Below are positions 28,073 through 37,640 of a stretch of DNA of 64,000 bases, piece after piece (within the stretch, counting starts at the first letter, position 1; every line of letters begins with the position of its first letter). The stretch comes from Novosphingobium sp. PP1Y (GTDB lineage: Bacteria > Pseudomonadota > Alphaproteobacteria > Sphingomonadales > Sphingomonadaceae). The stretch is from the NCBI RefSeq assembly GCF_000253255.1, contig NC_015580.1:3795001-3859000 (forward strand). The letters are read 5' to 3'. A model generated the notes under the pieces. The model had not been told where the DNA came from and searched no databases. It worked only from the letters and a program-made list of their open reading frames with translations. Both the position numbers and the translations under genes were made by a program.

Positions 28073-28109
28073 TTCAATCGATTGCAGAAATATATTGCAA
28101 TCGATTGAA
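28073..28109. promoter_or_regulatory. Double palindromic LacI operator between transporter and receptor
   Basis: The palindrome CAATCGATTG occurs twice, at 28075-28084 and 28098-28107, centres 23 bases apart. The flanks extend this to a mirror-image pair: 28073-28086 is the exact reverse complement of 28096-28109. Central CG and the position in the divergent MFS/receptor promoter region fit a LacI-family operator, probably for the regulator at 25543-26658. Confidence 0.75.
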
Positions 28110-28159
28110 TGAGGGGTATGACGGACTGGCACAAACACAACGTAATGGGATGAGGATCG

Positions 28160-30604
28160 ATGAAATTTCGCACACTGCTTGCGGTTAGTGTGGCCGCGGT
28201 CACGACTTTGCCTGCCAGCCTCCACGCTCAGGATACCGCCGCTGACGAAAGCTCTCAGGATGCACTCGGGCTTGACGAGATCATCGTCACGGCTTCGGCG
28301 CGCCCCACCAATCGGCTGGAAAGCTCGATCTCGGTCAGCGCGCTAGACGAAACCGCGATCGCCGAAGCGGCACCGCGCACCACCGCAGAGATCTTCCGCC
28401 AGATCCCGGGCATCCGCTCTGAATCCACCGGCGGCGACGGCAATGCCAACATCGCCGTGCGCGGCCTGCCGGTCGCCTCGGGCGGCGCCAAGTTCCTGCA
28501 ATTGCAGGAAGACGGCATGCCGGTCATGCAGTTCGGAGACATCGCCTTCGGCAATGCAGACATCTTCCTGCGCGCCGACCAGACGATCGCCTCCATCCAG
28601 GCGGTACGCGGCGGCTCGGCCTCGACGCTGGCGTCCAATTCGCCCGGCGGCGTCATCAACTTCATCTCGAAGGATGGCAAGGACGAGGGCGGCGTGGTCA
28701 TGGCGACCGTCGGCCTCGACTACGAGGATTACCGCCTCGACTTCAACTACGGCGGCCACCTGGCAGAAAAGACGCGCTTCAACATCGGCGGCTTCTGGCG
28801 CCAGGGCGAAGGGCCGCGCGACGCAGGCTATACCGGCAACAAGGGCTATCAGGTCAAAGCGAATCTCACGCAGGACTTCGACAGCGGCTACGTGCGCCTC
28901 TATCTCAAGCGCCTCGACGACCGGGCGATCGGCTATCTGCCGATGCCGACACTGGTGACCGGCACCAATGCCAACCCGCACTTCGGCTCGCTCCCCGGCT
29001 TCGACATTAAGTCGCAGACGCCGCACTCGAAGTACTTCACCACCGATATCGGCCTGGACGGCAACAATGCGCTCCACACCACCGACATCAAGGACGGCAT
29101 GCACCCGGTGGTCACCTCGGTCGGCCTCGAAGCCGTGTTCGACGTGGCCGACGGCCTGAAGCTCGAGGAACGATTCCGTTACTCGGACGTCCATGGCCGC
29201 TTCGTCTCGCCCTTCCCCGCCGAAGTTGGCGCGGGCCAGGGGATCGCGAACTCGGTAGGCGAACTGCTGACGGGGGCCGCCGGCACTTACGGACTGGTCT
29301 ATGCCAACGGTCCCAGCGCCGGACAGGCCCTGGCGGGCAACGCTCTCGTCATGCGCACGCATCTCTTCAACGTCGACATCAACGACTTCTCGAGCTTCAC
29401 CAACGACCTCAAGCTGACCAAGGACTTCGGTCCGGGCTCGATCACCGCCGGCTACTACAAGGCTCGCCAGAACATCGACATGGACTGGGTCTGGAATTCC
29501 TACCTGATGGCAGTGGACGGGCACAACGCCGCGCTCCTCGACGTCACCGACGGCGCGGGTAGCGTCCTCACGCGCGGTGGGCTCTATGCCTATGGCGTAC
29601 CCTTCTGGGGCAACTGCTGCCAGCGCAGCTATGACGTGCGCTACGACATCGACGCGCCCTACCTGGCCGGCACCTTTGAAACCGGTGGCCTGACCATCGA
29701 CGCGAGCGTGCGCTACGACCATGTCAAGGCGCGCGGCAACTACGCCGGCACGCTCCAGACCGCGAACTTCGATGTCAACGGGGACGGCACGATCCAGCCG
29801 GTCGAGCGCAGCGTCTCGCTGATCGACAACGGCAGCCCGAGCCCGGTCCGCTACTCAGTCGGCTACTGGTCCTGGTCGATCGGTGCGAACTACATGTTCA
29901 CCTCGGACATTGCCGGCTTCGCCCGCATCAGTCGAGGTGGACGCGCCAATGCCGACCGCCTGCTGTTCGGCGTGGTCCAGGCCGACGGCTCGGTCCGCAA
30001 GCAAGATGCCATCGACTTCGTCGACCAGTACGAACTGGGCGTGAAGTATCGCTCGGGACCGTTCGGCCTCTTCGTAACCGGCTTCCACGCCAAGACGCAG
30101 GAGCAGAACTTCGAGGCGACCACCCAGCGCTTCCTCGACCGCAGCTACAAGGCCACCGGCGTCGAGATTGAAGCGGCTTATCGCTCGGGCATCTTCGACC
30201 TGCGTGCCGGTGCCACCTACACCGACGCCAAGATCGCCAAAGACGCCATCACGCCCGCCAACGAGGGCAACACGCCGCGCCGCCAGGCCAAGCTGATCTA
30301 CCAGATCACGCCCGCCGTGGACTTCGACGTGGTTCGGGCCGGTCTCAACATCGTGGGCACCACCAAGGCCTATGCCCAGGACAGCAACGAACTGGTGTTC
30401 CCTGCCTACACGCAGGTCAACGCCTTCGTGAACTTCCGTCCGATGGACAAGATCGAGGTCTCTCTCAACGCAAACAATCTTTTCAACGCAACCGGCATTA
30501 CCGAAGCCGAGGAAGGATCCATCACCCCGGGCGTGGACAACTACGTCAGGGCAAGGTCGATCAACGGGCGCACGATCTCCGCCTCGCTTCGCTACGAGTT
30601 CTGA
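28160..30604 (+). CDS. TonB-dependent receptor (sucrose/fructan locus)
   Basis: Outer-membrane receptor of 814 residues with a signal peptide (FRTLLAVSVAAVTTLPASLHA), TonB box-like DEIIVTASARP, plug (NANIAVRGLPVASGG, VRGGSASTLASNSPGGVINF) and a barrel ending in SLRYEF. It is divergent from the MFS transporter and followed by the GH68 and fructokinase genes, which suggests uptake of sucrose or short fructans across the outer membrane. A double palindromic operator lies 51-87 bases upstream of the start, close enough for direct repression. Confidence 0.92.
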   Translation: MKFRTLLAVSVAAVTTLPASLHAQDTAADESSQDALGLDEIIVTASARPTNRLESSISVSALDETAIAEAAPRTTAEIFRQIPGIRSESTGGDGNANIAVRGLPVASGGAKFLQLQEDGMPVMQFGDIAFGNADIFLRADQTIASIQAVRGGSASTLASNSPGGVINFISKDGKDEGGVVMATVGLDYEDYRLDFNYGGHLAEKTRFNIGGFWRQGEGPRDAGYTGNKGYQVKANLTQDFDSGYVRLYLKRLDDRAIGYLPMPTLVTGTNANPHFGSLPGFDIKSQTPHSKYFTTDIGLDGNNALHTTDIKDGMHPVVTSVGLEAVFDVADGLKLEERFRYSDVHGRFVSPFPAEVGAGQGIANSVGELLTGAAGTYGLVYANGPSAGQALAGNALVMRTHLFNVDINDFSSFTNDLKLTKDFGPGSITAGYYKARQNIDMDWVWNSYLMAVDGHNAALLDVTDGAGSVLTRGGLYAYGVPFWGNCCQRSYDVRYDIDAPYLAGTFETGGLTIDASVRYDHVKARGNYAGTLQTANFDVNGDGTIQPVERSVSLIDNGSPSPVRYSVGYWSWSIGANYMFTSDIAGFARISRGGRANADRLLFGVVQADGSVRKQDAIDFVDQYELGVKYRSGPFGLFVTGFHAKTQEQNFEATTQRFLDRSYKATGVEIEAAYRSGIFDLRAGATYTDAKIAKDAITPANEGNTPRRQAKLIYQITPAVDFDVVRAGLNIVGTTKAYAQDSNELVFPAYTQVNAFVNFRPMDKIEVSLNANNLFNATGITEAEEGSITPGVDNYVRARSINGRTISASLRYEF

Positions 30605-30701
30605 CCTTGGAGCCAGCAGACATGGCTGGACATTCTCCTCCGCCCGGCCATGTCCGCCCCCCTCGACCTCAGCCCCGATGCAACGCAAGGAAAACGAACG
30701 C

Positions 30702-31835
30702 ATGAACACCGATCCGGCCAAGACGGATGACGGAAAACTGTCCTGGACAGCCGGGGACCTGGCCGGCCTTGACCTTGCAGCCTGCAGCCGCGCGCCCGTT
30801 CTCGGTCAAAAGGACGTGCGCCGCGTTGCAGATGACATCGACGTCTGGGATGCCTGGCCACTTGCCGACGCGAGCGGCAAGCCCGTCCCCTGGAACGGCG
30901 GCGAACTCTGGTTTGCCCTGACCGCGCCCAGGGCCGACGATCCGGAAAGCCGGCATGGCCTTGCCCGCATCCATCACTTCTTCCGCGAGGGCGACAGTTT
31001 CCGGCACCTCGGCCAAACCCTTCCCGAGGGATTCACCGCCGGAAGCCGCGAATGGTCGGGCGCGGCGCGGGTCGAGGGCGCGCATCTGGCCCTCTACTTC
31101 ACGGTCGTCGGCGAGCGCGGCGAGAGCGCCACCACCTTTCGCCAGCGCCTGTTCGTGACCCGCTGCAGCTTGGCAGAGGACCCGGACGCCCCGTTCGGCC
31201 AGTGGTCAGATCCGCGCGAGGTCCTGGAACCGGCAGGCCCTTACATGGCCGCCGAGGAAACAGAAGGCCGGATCGGCGAGATCAAGGCCTTCCGAGATCC
31301 CTTTCCCTGGCGTGCGCCGGACGGAGCCGAGTACCTCCTCTTCACCGGTTCGGCAGCCGCGGCGCCCCGCGCCTTCAACGGGCTTGTCGGACTGGCGCGC
31401 CTGGACGATACCAGCGGCACCTATCGTCCGCTCGCTCCGCTGGTCGATGCGACCGATGCCAACAACGAACTTGAAAGGCCGCACATCGTCGAACATGCGG
31501 GCCGCCTCTATCTGTTCTGGTCGACCCAGGCGAAAGTCTTCGCCCCCGGGATCACCGCGCCGACGGGGCTTTACGGCGCGACTGCCGAGCGCATCGAAGG
31601 CCCCTGGCGCCTGCTCAACGGCCACGGTCTCGTCTTTGCCAATCCAGAAAGCGAGCCCTTTCAGGCCTATAGCTGGTGGGTCCTGCCTGACCTTTCCGTC
31701 ACCAGCTTCGCCGACTACTGGGGCATCGACGATGCCACGGCTACGCAAAAGCCGGAGGGACGCACCCACTTCGGCGGCACTTTCGCTCCCTTCCTGAAGC
31801 TTTCGCTTTCGGGCGAGAGCGCCGCGCTCACATGA
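30702..31835 (+). CDS. Glycoside hydrolase family 68 (levansucrase/invertase-like), no signal peptide
   Basis: Protein of 377 residues from the ATG at 30702 (AAGGAAAA site 9 bases upstream); 30678 is a longer alternative. GH68 catalytic signatures are DVWDAWPLAD (nucleophile Asp), REWSGAARV, the stabiliser segment FRDPFPW and the acid/base segment NELERPHIVEHAG. The family transfers fructose from sucrose to water or fructan. No signal peptide is visible, so it probably works in the cytoplasm as a sucrose hydrolase; Zymomonas levansucrases are known to be exported without classical signals, so secretion is not excluded. Its stop overlaps the fructokinase start (ATGA), tying the released fructose to phosphorylation. 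Confidence 0.91.
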   Translation: MNTDPAKTDDGKLSWTAGDLAGLDLAACSRAPVLGQKDVRRVADDIDVWDAWPLADASGKPVPWNGGELWFALTAPRADDPESRHGLARIHHFFREGDSFRHLGQTLPEGFTAGSREWSGAARVEGAHLALYFTVVGERGESATTFRQRLFVTRCSLAEDPDAPFGQWSDPREVLEPAGPYMAAEETEGRIGEIKAFRDPFPWRAPDGAEYLLFTGSAAAAPRAFNGLVGLARLDDTSGTYRPLAPLVDATDANNELERPHIVEHAGRLYLFWSTQAKVFAPGITAPTGLYGATAERIEGPWRLLNGHGLVFANPESEPFQAYSWWVLPDLSVTSFADYWGIDDATATQKPEGRTHFGGTFAPFLKLSLSGESAALT

Positions 31836-32743
31836 CACAGGCGTCCCCTCCGCGCCTTGCCGGCATAGAACTGGGCGGCACCAAGACCATCGTCACCCTG
31901 GGCGATGGCACCCGCATCCTCGAAAGCCATGCCCTGCCAACCACCACCCCCGATGAAACGCTGGAGGCTGCCCACGCCCATCTCTCGGCATGGCAGGCCG
32001 CATCCCCCCTCGCCGCCATCGGGATCGCCAGTTTCGGCCCCATCCGGGTGACGCCGGATGCGCCTGATTACGGCACCATCCTGGCCACCCCGAAGCCCGG
32101 CTGGAGCAACACCGGTGTGCTGGAAATGGTGCAGGCACGCTTCGCCTGCCCGATCGCCGTCGATACCGACGTCAATGCGGCGGCGCTTGCTGAGCATGCC
32201 TTCGGGGCGGCTCAAGGCTGTTCCAGCCTCGTCTACATCACGATCGGCACCGGCCTTGGCGCAGGAATCGTGATCGATGGCCGGCCGGTGCATGGCTTTC
32301 TCCACCCCGAACTCGGCCACATCCGCACCCGCCGCGCGCCGGGCGCAACCTTTGCAGGCACCTGCCCCTTTCATGGGGACTGCATCGAAGGCCTTATCAG
32401 CGGCCCCGCCCTGGAAGCCCGCCTGCCGGTGCATCCGGGCAAGCTCGATCCCGCCTCGCCTGCTTGGGACGAAGTCGGGGATGACCTGTCCGAACTCCTG
32501 TCCACGCTGCTCCTCGCGCTTTCCCCGCAGCGGATCGTCATCGGCGGCGGCGTCGCCACCCGCCAGCCGCACCTCATCGAGCGGGCACGAAACCGGCTGC
32601 CCGCGATACTCGCCGGCTACCTGCCCGATCTGGACATTGCAGCCATCGAAACCATGATCTGCCTCCCGGCACTCGGCGCCAACGCCGGGCCGGTCGGTTC
32701 ACTGCTGCTGGCGCGCAATGTACTGATTAACGAGGGTGCCTGA
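31832..32743 (+). CDS. ROK-family fructokinase
   Basis: Protein of 303 residues. It starts with the phosphate-binding motif GIELGGTKTIVTLGDG, continues with VDTDVNAAALAEH (catalytic Asp region), ITIGTGLGAGIVIDG and the zinc-site segment GHIRTRRAPGATFAGTCPFH, then CIEGLISGPAL and a helical C-terminus. This is the ROK subgroup that contains bacterial fructokinases. It is translationally coupled to the GH68 enzyme (4-base overlap) and is the last gene of the sucrose operon. It should convert fructose to fructose 6-phosphate in the cytoplasm. Confidence 0.92.
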   Translation: MTQASPPRLAGIELGGTKTIVTLGDGTRILESHALPTTTPDETLEAAHAHLSAWQAASPLAAIGIASFGPIRVTPDAPDYGTILATPKPGWSNTGVLEMVQARFACPIAVDTDVNAAALAEHAFGAAQGCSSLVYITIGTGLGAGIVIDGRPVHGFLHPELGHIRTRRAPGATFAGTCPFHGDCIEGLISGPALEARLPVHPGKLDPASPAWDEVGDDLSELLSTLLLALSPQRIVIGGGVATRQPHLIERARNRLPAILAGYLPDLDIAAIETMICLPALGANAGPVGSLLLARNVLINEGA

Positions 32744-33467
32744 ATCGCGATAAATCGGCTGGAAGACTCACCATGGGGACGCCGAGACTGGCGCAAAAGC
32801 GGCAATCGCCGCCATTACCAAAGGCCGTCACCGTGAAGTTGAACATGCTTCCCAAGCTTTGGCCCAACTCGGCGTCGCGTATGCGCGCTACATCGACGTT
32901 GACCTAGGTCGCCGGGGGGCATCCGATCGAGCTGAGCGGTTCGTCCACGCTTACGGCGAATGTTTGCGGCAATGGCGGGGCCAAACTTGTTCGCCCGGCA
33001 GCGGACGGATTCGAAGCAGAGATCTATCCTGAAAGTGGCCAGACCTCGCGATCGAGACCTACTTAGATTACAGGGTCTCGCATAAGGCTGACTGTTTGAC
33101 ACTTAGGTCAGTTGGCTCGTTATGCGCCAACCGGCATGCCTATCCGATGCCCAAACGTGCCGCGCAACTTTCAGCTAGCCACGCCTCGCATACCGATCGC
33201 CTCTCAGAGTGGCAGGCGAAAAGCCCCTCTGACTGCAAACCTGGTGAAGCACATGGTGGCTAGTTGGCCTGCCAAGCAGAAAGTTCCAGATTCCTTGGAT
33301 TGTCGCGAGGATTTCGCGCAAACCGGAGCTGGCAAGGTGCACAAGGACGTGCTCCGAGCCAAGGCAGCGGCAGGAGGAACCTCGCCGCCGTGACCCGATA
33401 CCGCAGACTTGGGCATCGGTGTTCGATGGGCTAACCATAAGAATCGAAAAAGACACGCGAGAATGCC
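32744..33467. other. Degenerate DNA between sucrose operon and catabolic cluster
   Basis: There is no intact gene in these 724 bases. From about 32770 to 32905 one plus-strand frame reads as plausible protein (AAIAAITKGRHREVEHASQA then LGVAYARYIDVDLG) with no start codon, then drifts into stops, as a gene remnant would. A second short frame at 33112-33393 is not recognisable. The composition is less GC-rich by eye than the sucrose operon. It probably marks the left edge of an acquired block. Confidence 0.5.
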
Positions 33468-36152
33468 ATGGGAGAAAGTCCATTAATGCCAGGGGCGACT
33501 GAAACGCCCCGGTTCAAAGGCAAGTGGATTGCCCCACCGGGCATTGCGCGACTTGCGGAAAAGTTAACCACTCATAGTGTCGTTCTGATCACCGCAGCCC
33601 CCGGCAGCGGCAAGACGCGTCTAATGCAGCGCATCCACACCAACCTGCAGTCATTTCTCTATTCTTGCTGTTGGTTGCGGCTCCAGCGAGGCAGGGACAC
33701 GTCGGGATCGCTCTTTATGGACGTGGCAGCGGTTTTGGTCTCCCGCGTTCTTGGCGAGCGCAGCGCCACGGCGGCCTTGCTGACCGCTCACGCGATCGCA
33801 CCGGATACCGTTATTGCGGTGGCGCTTAACGAGATCGCAGCTCGCGATGGCGAGGTCGCCCTTTTCCTAGATGACATTCATGTTCTCACAGAAACGGGCA
33901 TCGCCGAACTGCAGCGAATCATCGACAATGCGCCCAACAACCTACGTCTCGTAATTGCCGCTCGAGGACCAACGCGGCTTCACTTGGCACGCCTGCGAAA
34001 TGCAGATGCGGTCCTCGAAGTGGACGACGCTGCGCTCGCCATCAGCTTCAAGCAACTCAACGAAATGGTGGCGGAACTTTCGGTCCCCGCTCTGTCGCTT
34101 GCCGAGGCGCGTGACCTCTGGAGCCGATCAGGTGGTTGGGTCGCAGCGGTACGCCTGCTCGTGCGAAACCGCCCTCCCCCTAACCGAACGAGCGGCAGTA
34201 CCGGCGCTTTCGCGATCATCGGGCGCGACCTGCAGGAGTACTTCGAGGAGGAGCTACTGTCGGGACTGAGCGACGAGGCGCGTGGCGCGCTCGACGTCAT
34301 GCTGATCCCAAATCGTCTCGAGCACGGCTTGATGCTCGAACTATCAGCGGACCCCCAGGCGCCGCTCCACATTCAAGAATACCTCATGCACGGGCTGCTC
34401 AAGCGCAATCCCTTCGGCCCCGAAGTGACCTATACGACCGTCCCACTTTTGCTCGACGTCGTGGCAGTGAAGAGCTTTGTCGACACCGAGGAGAGGGCTT
34501 CGCTACATCGGCGGTCGTGCGGATGGTTCGAAAAGCGGGGCAACTTTGCCCTGGCGGCCTCGCACGCTATGGACAGCGGCGACAGTCAGCGGGCTGTTGC
34601 CCTGATCGAGCGGTGCGGCTTTGACATGATCAGCCGCGGAGAGGTCCTGCGCTTACAGGCTTGGCTAGATCGCTTCTCGATTTCGGATCTTCAGCCGCAT
34701 CCGACCGCCCTTCTGGCAGTCGCTTGGGCACTGGCGCTGCTCTACCGGCTCGACGAGGCCGAGAAGCTGCTCACCGCGCTCGACACAACGTTCAAATGCG
34801 ATCTCGCGAATTTCGCTGGGCACGAGAGGAACCTAACGGCTCTGCGGATCATGATCGCCTCGATGCGCGACGACTTTCGTCAAGGTAGCGCGCTAGGTCG
34901 AAGCTGGAAGCGGCGTTGGCCTGAATCCCACGACTGGTTTAGCAACGTCGTCGACAATTCGCTGGCGTTTTGCCTTGCTCACGAAGGTGCGCCGATCGAG
35001 GGCCGGATGGCGCTTGAGAGGGCTTATTTACCAAGTTATTATGAAACGAGCCCCTATGGCGCGCTCTACGGGCGCTGCATCCTGGGCCTTATCGACTTGC
35101 GTGACGGACAGGTCCGCCATGCCGAGACCCATTTCAACTGGGCGCTCAAACATGCCGAAAGGGACATGAGCGCCCAGTCAACCGGCACCGTCATGGCCGC
35201 AGGCTTGCTGGCCGGTGCTCTCTACGAGCGCAACGAAACCGGGAAGGTCACTCAACTGATCGAATCGTATGCCTGGTCGCTGCACGCCCACCTATTCACC
35301 GACGCGCGCTTCCAAGCTTACCGCGCAAAGGCCCGCAACCTCTCCAACAACGGCCAGTATCGCGCGGCCATCACTGTGCTCGAAAACGTGCTCGACGCCG
35401 GCCCGGCAGTGCGGCTGCCTCGCGTGCGTGTCGACGTCCTGTGTGAAAAAGTCGTCATCTCGGTAATGCATCACGATACTCGCATGGCTGCGGCCTATGT
35501 GCGCGCACTTTCGGAGTTGTCCGGAACCATAACCGACGACGACCGACTGGCGCCTTATCTCGAGGCAGCGGTGCACGGTTCCCAGGCCCACCTGTACATT
35601 GCTTTGGGAGCGCCCGAGCGCGCACTCGAGTTATTGCGGCGCGCGGCACGGCTCGATCTATCGGATGGCTGGAACCTGCGCGCATTACACTGGGCGGTGC
35701 TCGGGGTGAGCGCTCTCAACGCATTGGGCCGCACCGACCTGGCAATCCGCCTGTTGCGTCGGCTCATTCGCCAAGCCGCAGGCAACGGCATCGTTCGCAC
35801 GTTCGTCGATGGCGGCCACGCGATCCAAGCAGTACTCGACATGATGCATGCACGCGGCATGGCCCCGAGAGGGCGCCGCGAGGCGATGCTGGTCCAGCAG
35901 CTGCGCGAGACCTTTGACCCTAGTCTGGCGGAACCCGAATTCGATGAGAAGAATTCACTCGCCCAGCCGGGAAACGCGCTGACCGAACGAGAAATCGAAC
36001 TGGTCCACTTCGTACGCGCAGGGCTTACAAACCGTCAGATTGCCGAGCAACTGGACGTGAGCGAGAACACGGTGAAGTGGCACCTCAAGAACGTGTTCGA
36101 AAAGGTCAATGTGCGCAGGCGCGCGGACCTGACCAACATCGATCTGGCCTGA
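33468..36152 (+). CDS. MalT/LAL-type ATP-dependent LuxR-family transcriptional regulator
   Basis: Protein of 894 residues with the three-part LAL layout. An N-terminal ATPase has Walker A APGSGKT (residues 44-50) and Walker B VALFLDDIHVL. A long helical TPR-like middle occupies about residues 330-800. A C-terminal LuxR helix-turn-helix reads LTEREIELVHFVRAGLTNRQ then VSENTVKWHLKNVF. Such proteins are inducer-activated switches; MalT is the model. The N-terminal KWIAPPGIARLAEKL matches the usual entry to the NTPase. It precedes the Rieske operon on the same strand, with a 28-bp palindrome in the gap, so it likely activates that cluster (inference). Confidence 0.92.
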   Translation: MGESPLMPGATETPRFKGKWIAPPGIARLAEKLTTHSVVLITAAPGSGKTRLMQRIHTNLQSFLYSCCWLRLQRGRDTSGSLFMDVAAVLVSRVLGERSATAALLTAHAIAPDTVIAVALNEIAARDGEVALFLDDIHVLTETGIAELQRIIDNAPNNLRLVIAARGPTRLHLARLRNADAVLEVDDAALAISFKQLNEMVAELSVPALSLAEARDLWSRSGGWVAAVRLLVRNRPPPNRTSGSTGAFAIIGRDLQEYFEEELLSGLSDEARGALDVMLIPNRLEHGLMLELSADPQAPLHIQEYLMHGLLKRNPFGPEVTYTTVPLLLDVVAVKSFVDTEERASLHRRSCGWFEKRGNFALAASHAMDSGDSQRAVALIERCGFDMISRGEVLRLQAWLDRFSISDLQPHPTALLAVAWALALLYRLDEAEKLLTALDTTFKCDLANFAGHERNLTALRIMIASMRDDFRQGSALGRSWKRRWPESHDWFSNVVDNSLAFCLAHEGAPIEGRMALERAYLPSYYETSPYGALYGRCILGLIDLRDGQVRHAETHFNWALKHAERDMSAQSTGTVMAAGLLAGALYERNETGKVTQLIESYAWSLHAHLFTDARFQAYRAKARNLSNNGQYRAAITVLENVLDAGPAVRLPRVRVDVLCEKVVISVMHHDTRMAAAYVRALSELSGTITDDDRLAPYLEAAVHGSQAHLYIALGAPERALELLRRAARLDLSDGWNLRALHWAVLGVSALNALGRTDLAIRLLRRLIRQAAGNGIVRTFVDGGHAIQAVLDMMHARGMAPRGRREAMLVQQLRETFDPSLAEPEFDEKNSLAQPGNALTEREIELVHFVRAGLTNRQIAEQLDVSENTVKWHLKNVFEKVNVRRRADLTNIDLA

Positions 36153-36177
36153 CACATCCACAACGGTACCTACCCAT

Positions 36178-36205
36178 GACACCACCCTGCATGCAGGGTG
36201 GTGTC
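36178..36205. promoter_or_regulatory. 28-bp perfect palindrome upstream of the Rieske operon
   Basis: Two 14-base arms (first arm GACACCACCCTGCA) are exact reverse complements with no spacer. It lies 25 bases after the LAL regulator stop and 74 bases before the Rieske start. It could be a terminator-type hairpin, but there is no T-tract and the symmetry also fits a dimeric regulator site for the downstream operon. Confidence 0.7.
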
Positions 36206-36279
36206 CTCGCGCCCCGCACACGTCCACAAACGGCGTTACAAGGTACATGGCATGCGAGTGCTACGGGGAGAGTAATGCA

Positions 36280-37617
36280 ATGATCGAGACGCAACCCTTC
36301 CGGATCAATCCCGAGTGGTTCTGGTCTCCCGAACGAGCCGAACAGGAGTGGGAGCATCTTTGGACCCGCGTCTGGCACATGGGGCCGCGCGAAGAGGAAA
36401 TCCCGGAAGAAGGCGATGTATTCATCCACACACTGGGCCGCGAAAGCCTGCTTTTCGCGAGAGTCGGGGACGATGAGATCTGCGGCTACTACAACGTGTG
36501 CCGCCACAGGGGCAATCGCCTGCTTCTGGGCGAGGACGGGCCATCCTTTGCGCCGAAGTTCACCTGCGCTTTCCACGGATGGACCTACGAACTCGACGGC
36601 AGCCTTTCACACGTTCCCTATCGGGAGCGCTTCGACCAGAAGGTAATCTCCGATCCCGCGTGCACTTCCCTGCGCACTTTCCGCACGGAGCGTTTCGCTG
36701 GCTGGGTCTGGTACACGCTGGACGACGAAGCTCCCTCGTTGCGCGAATATCTCGGTCCCCTCGCCTCGCGGCTCGATGCCTATCGGATGGAGAAGGCAAC
36801 GATCGTCGACTACAAGACTTTTGAATTCGGCTGCAATTGGAAAACGACGTTCGACGCTTTCAACGAAAGCTATCATTTCCAGACGCTGCACTCGGAAATC
36901 CTTGCCTGGGGCAACGAGGATGCGCCAATTACGCTCCTCGGGATACACAGCTACATGGTCAACGAGTATGGCCGGCCCAGCAAACTCTACAGTGAACAGG
37001 AAGCCCTGAATCCCGCGCTCGAGAGCCTGCTCACGGCCAATGGCATTGACCCGACAACCTTCACCGGCAAGGCGACCGAAGTGCGCCGTTCGGTGCAAGT
37101 GGCCAAGCGCGCTAAACAGGGCCAAGTCGTCTTCCCTTACGAGAACCTGAGCGACAGTCAGCTCAGCGACGCCTACCACTACATGCTCTTCCCGAGTACG
37201 CACTTCAATCTGTTCCCAGAATTCTACGTCACTTTGCGCTATCGCCCACACCCTGACGGCGATCCGGAGAAGATGTACTTCGACTTCATCATGTGCGCGC
37301 CATTGGAGGACGGAGAAACGGTAGCGCCATATCAACATCGGGTGGTGCGTGGCGGTGAGGAATCGGTTGAGGACGTGCTCAAGTGGGGCGTACGCAAGCA
37401 CCCGATCGTAAACGAAGTGCTAGGCCAAGATGTCGAGCTCGTCGAACATGTTCAGAAGGGGCAGCGTTCGCGCAGCTTTACGGATGCGATACTCAGCAGT
37501 GACGAACGACGCATCGAGCATTTTCATCACAACATCGACGAGCTTATCCGGGGCTATTCTTTGCGCGACCTGATCGCGACGAATCCTGTCGAGGCTGATG
37601 CGCACGACGGCACCTGA
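36280..37617 (+). CDS. Rieske ring-hydroxylating oxygenase, alpha subunit
   Basis: Protein of 445 residues from the ATG at 36280 (MIETQPFRIN); 36247 adds 11 unlikely residues. The Rieske [2Fe-2S] ligands are CRHRG (Cys74, His76) and CAFHGW (Cys96, His99). The mononuclear iron site is in DAFNESYHFQTLH (His199, His204). These enzymes insert oxygen into aromatic or alicyclic substrates using electrons from a separate reductase. No beta subunit, ferredoxin or reductase gene is adjacent. It is the first gene of a run including ThuA-like, SDR and NTF2-like genes. The substrate is unknown. Confidence 0.92.
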   Translation: MIETQPFRINPEWFWSPERAEQEWEHLWTRVWHMGPREEEIPEEGDVFIHTLGRESLLFARVGDDEICGYYNVCRHRGNRLLLGEDGPSFAPKFTCAFHGWTYELDGSLSHVPYRERFDQKVISDPACTSLRTFRTERFAGWVWYTLDDEAPSLREYLGPLASRLDAYRMEKATIVDYKTFEFGCNWKTTFDAFNESYHFQTLHSEILAWGNEDAPITLLGIHSYMVNEYGRPSKLYSEQEALNPALESLLTANGIDPTTFTGKATEVRRSVQVAKRAKQGQVVFPYENLSDSQLSDAYHYMLFPSTHFNLFPEFYVTLRYRPHPDGDPEKMYFDFIMCAPLEDGETVAPYQHRVVRGGEESVEDVLKWGVRKHPIVNEVLGQDVELVEHVQKGQRSRSFTDAILSSDERRIEHFHHNIDELIRGYSLRDLIATNPVEADAHDGT

Positions 37618-37640
37618 TCGCACGGCTGAGAGGATTCGAC

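Noticed and set aside
33112..33393. 93-residue frame left of the LAL regulator
   Set aside because: There is no recognisable sequence or good ribosome site, and it lies in degenerate DNA.
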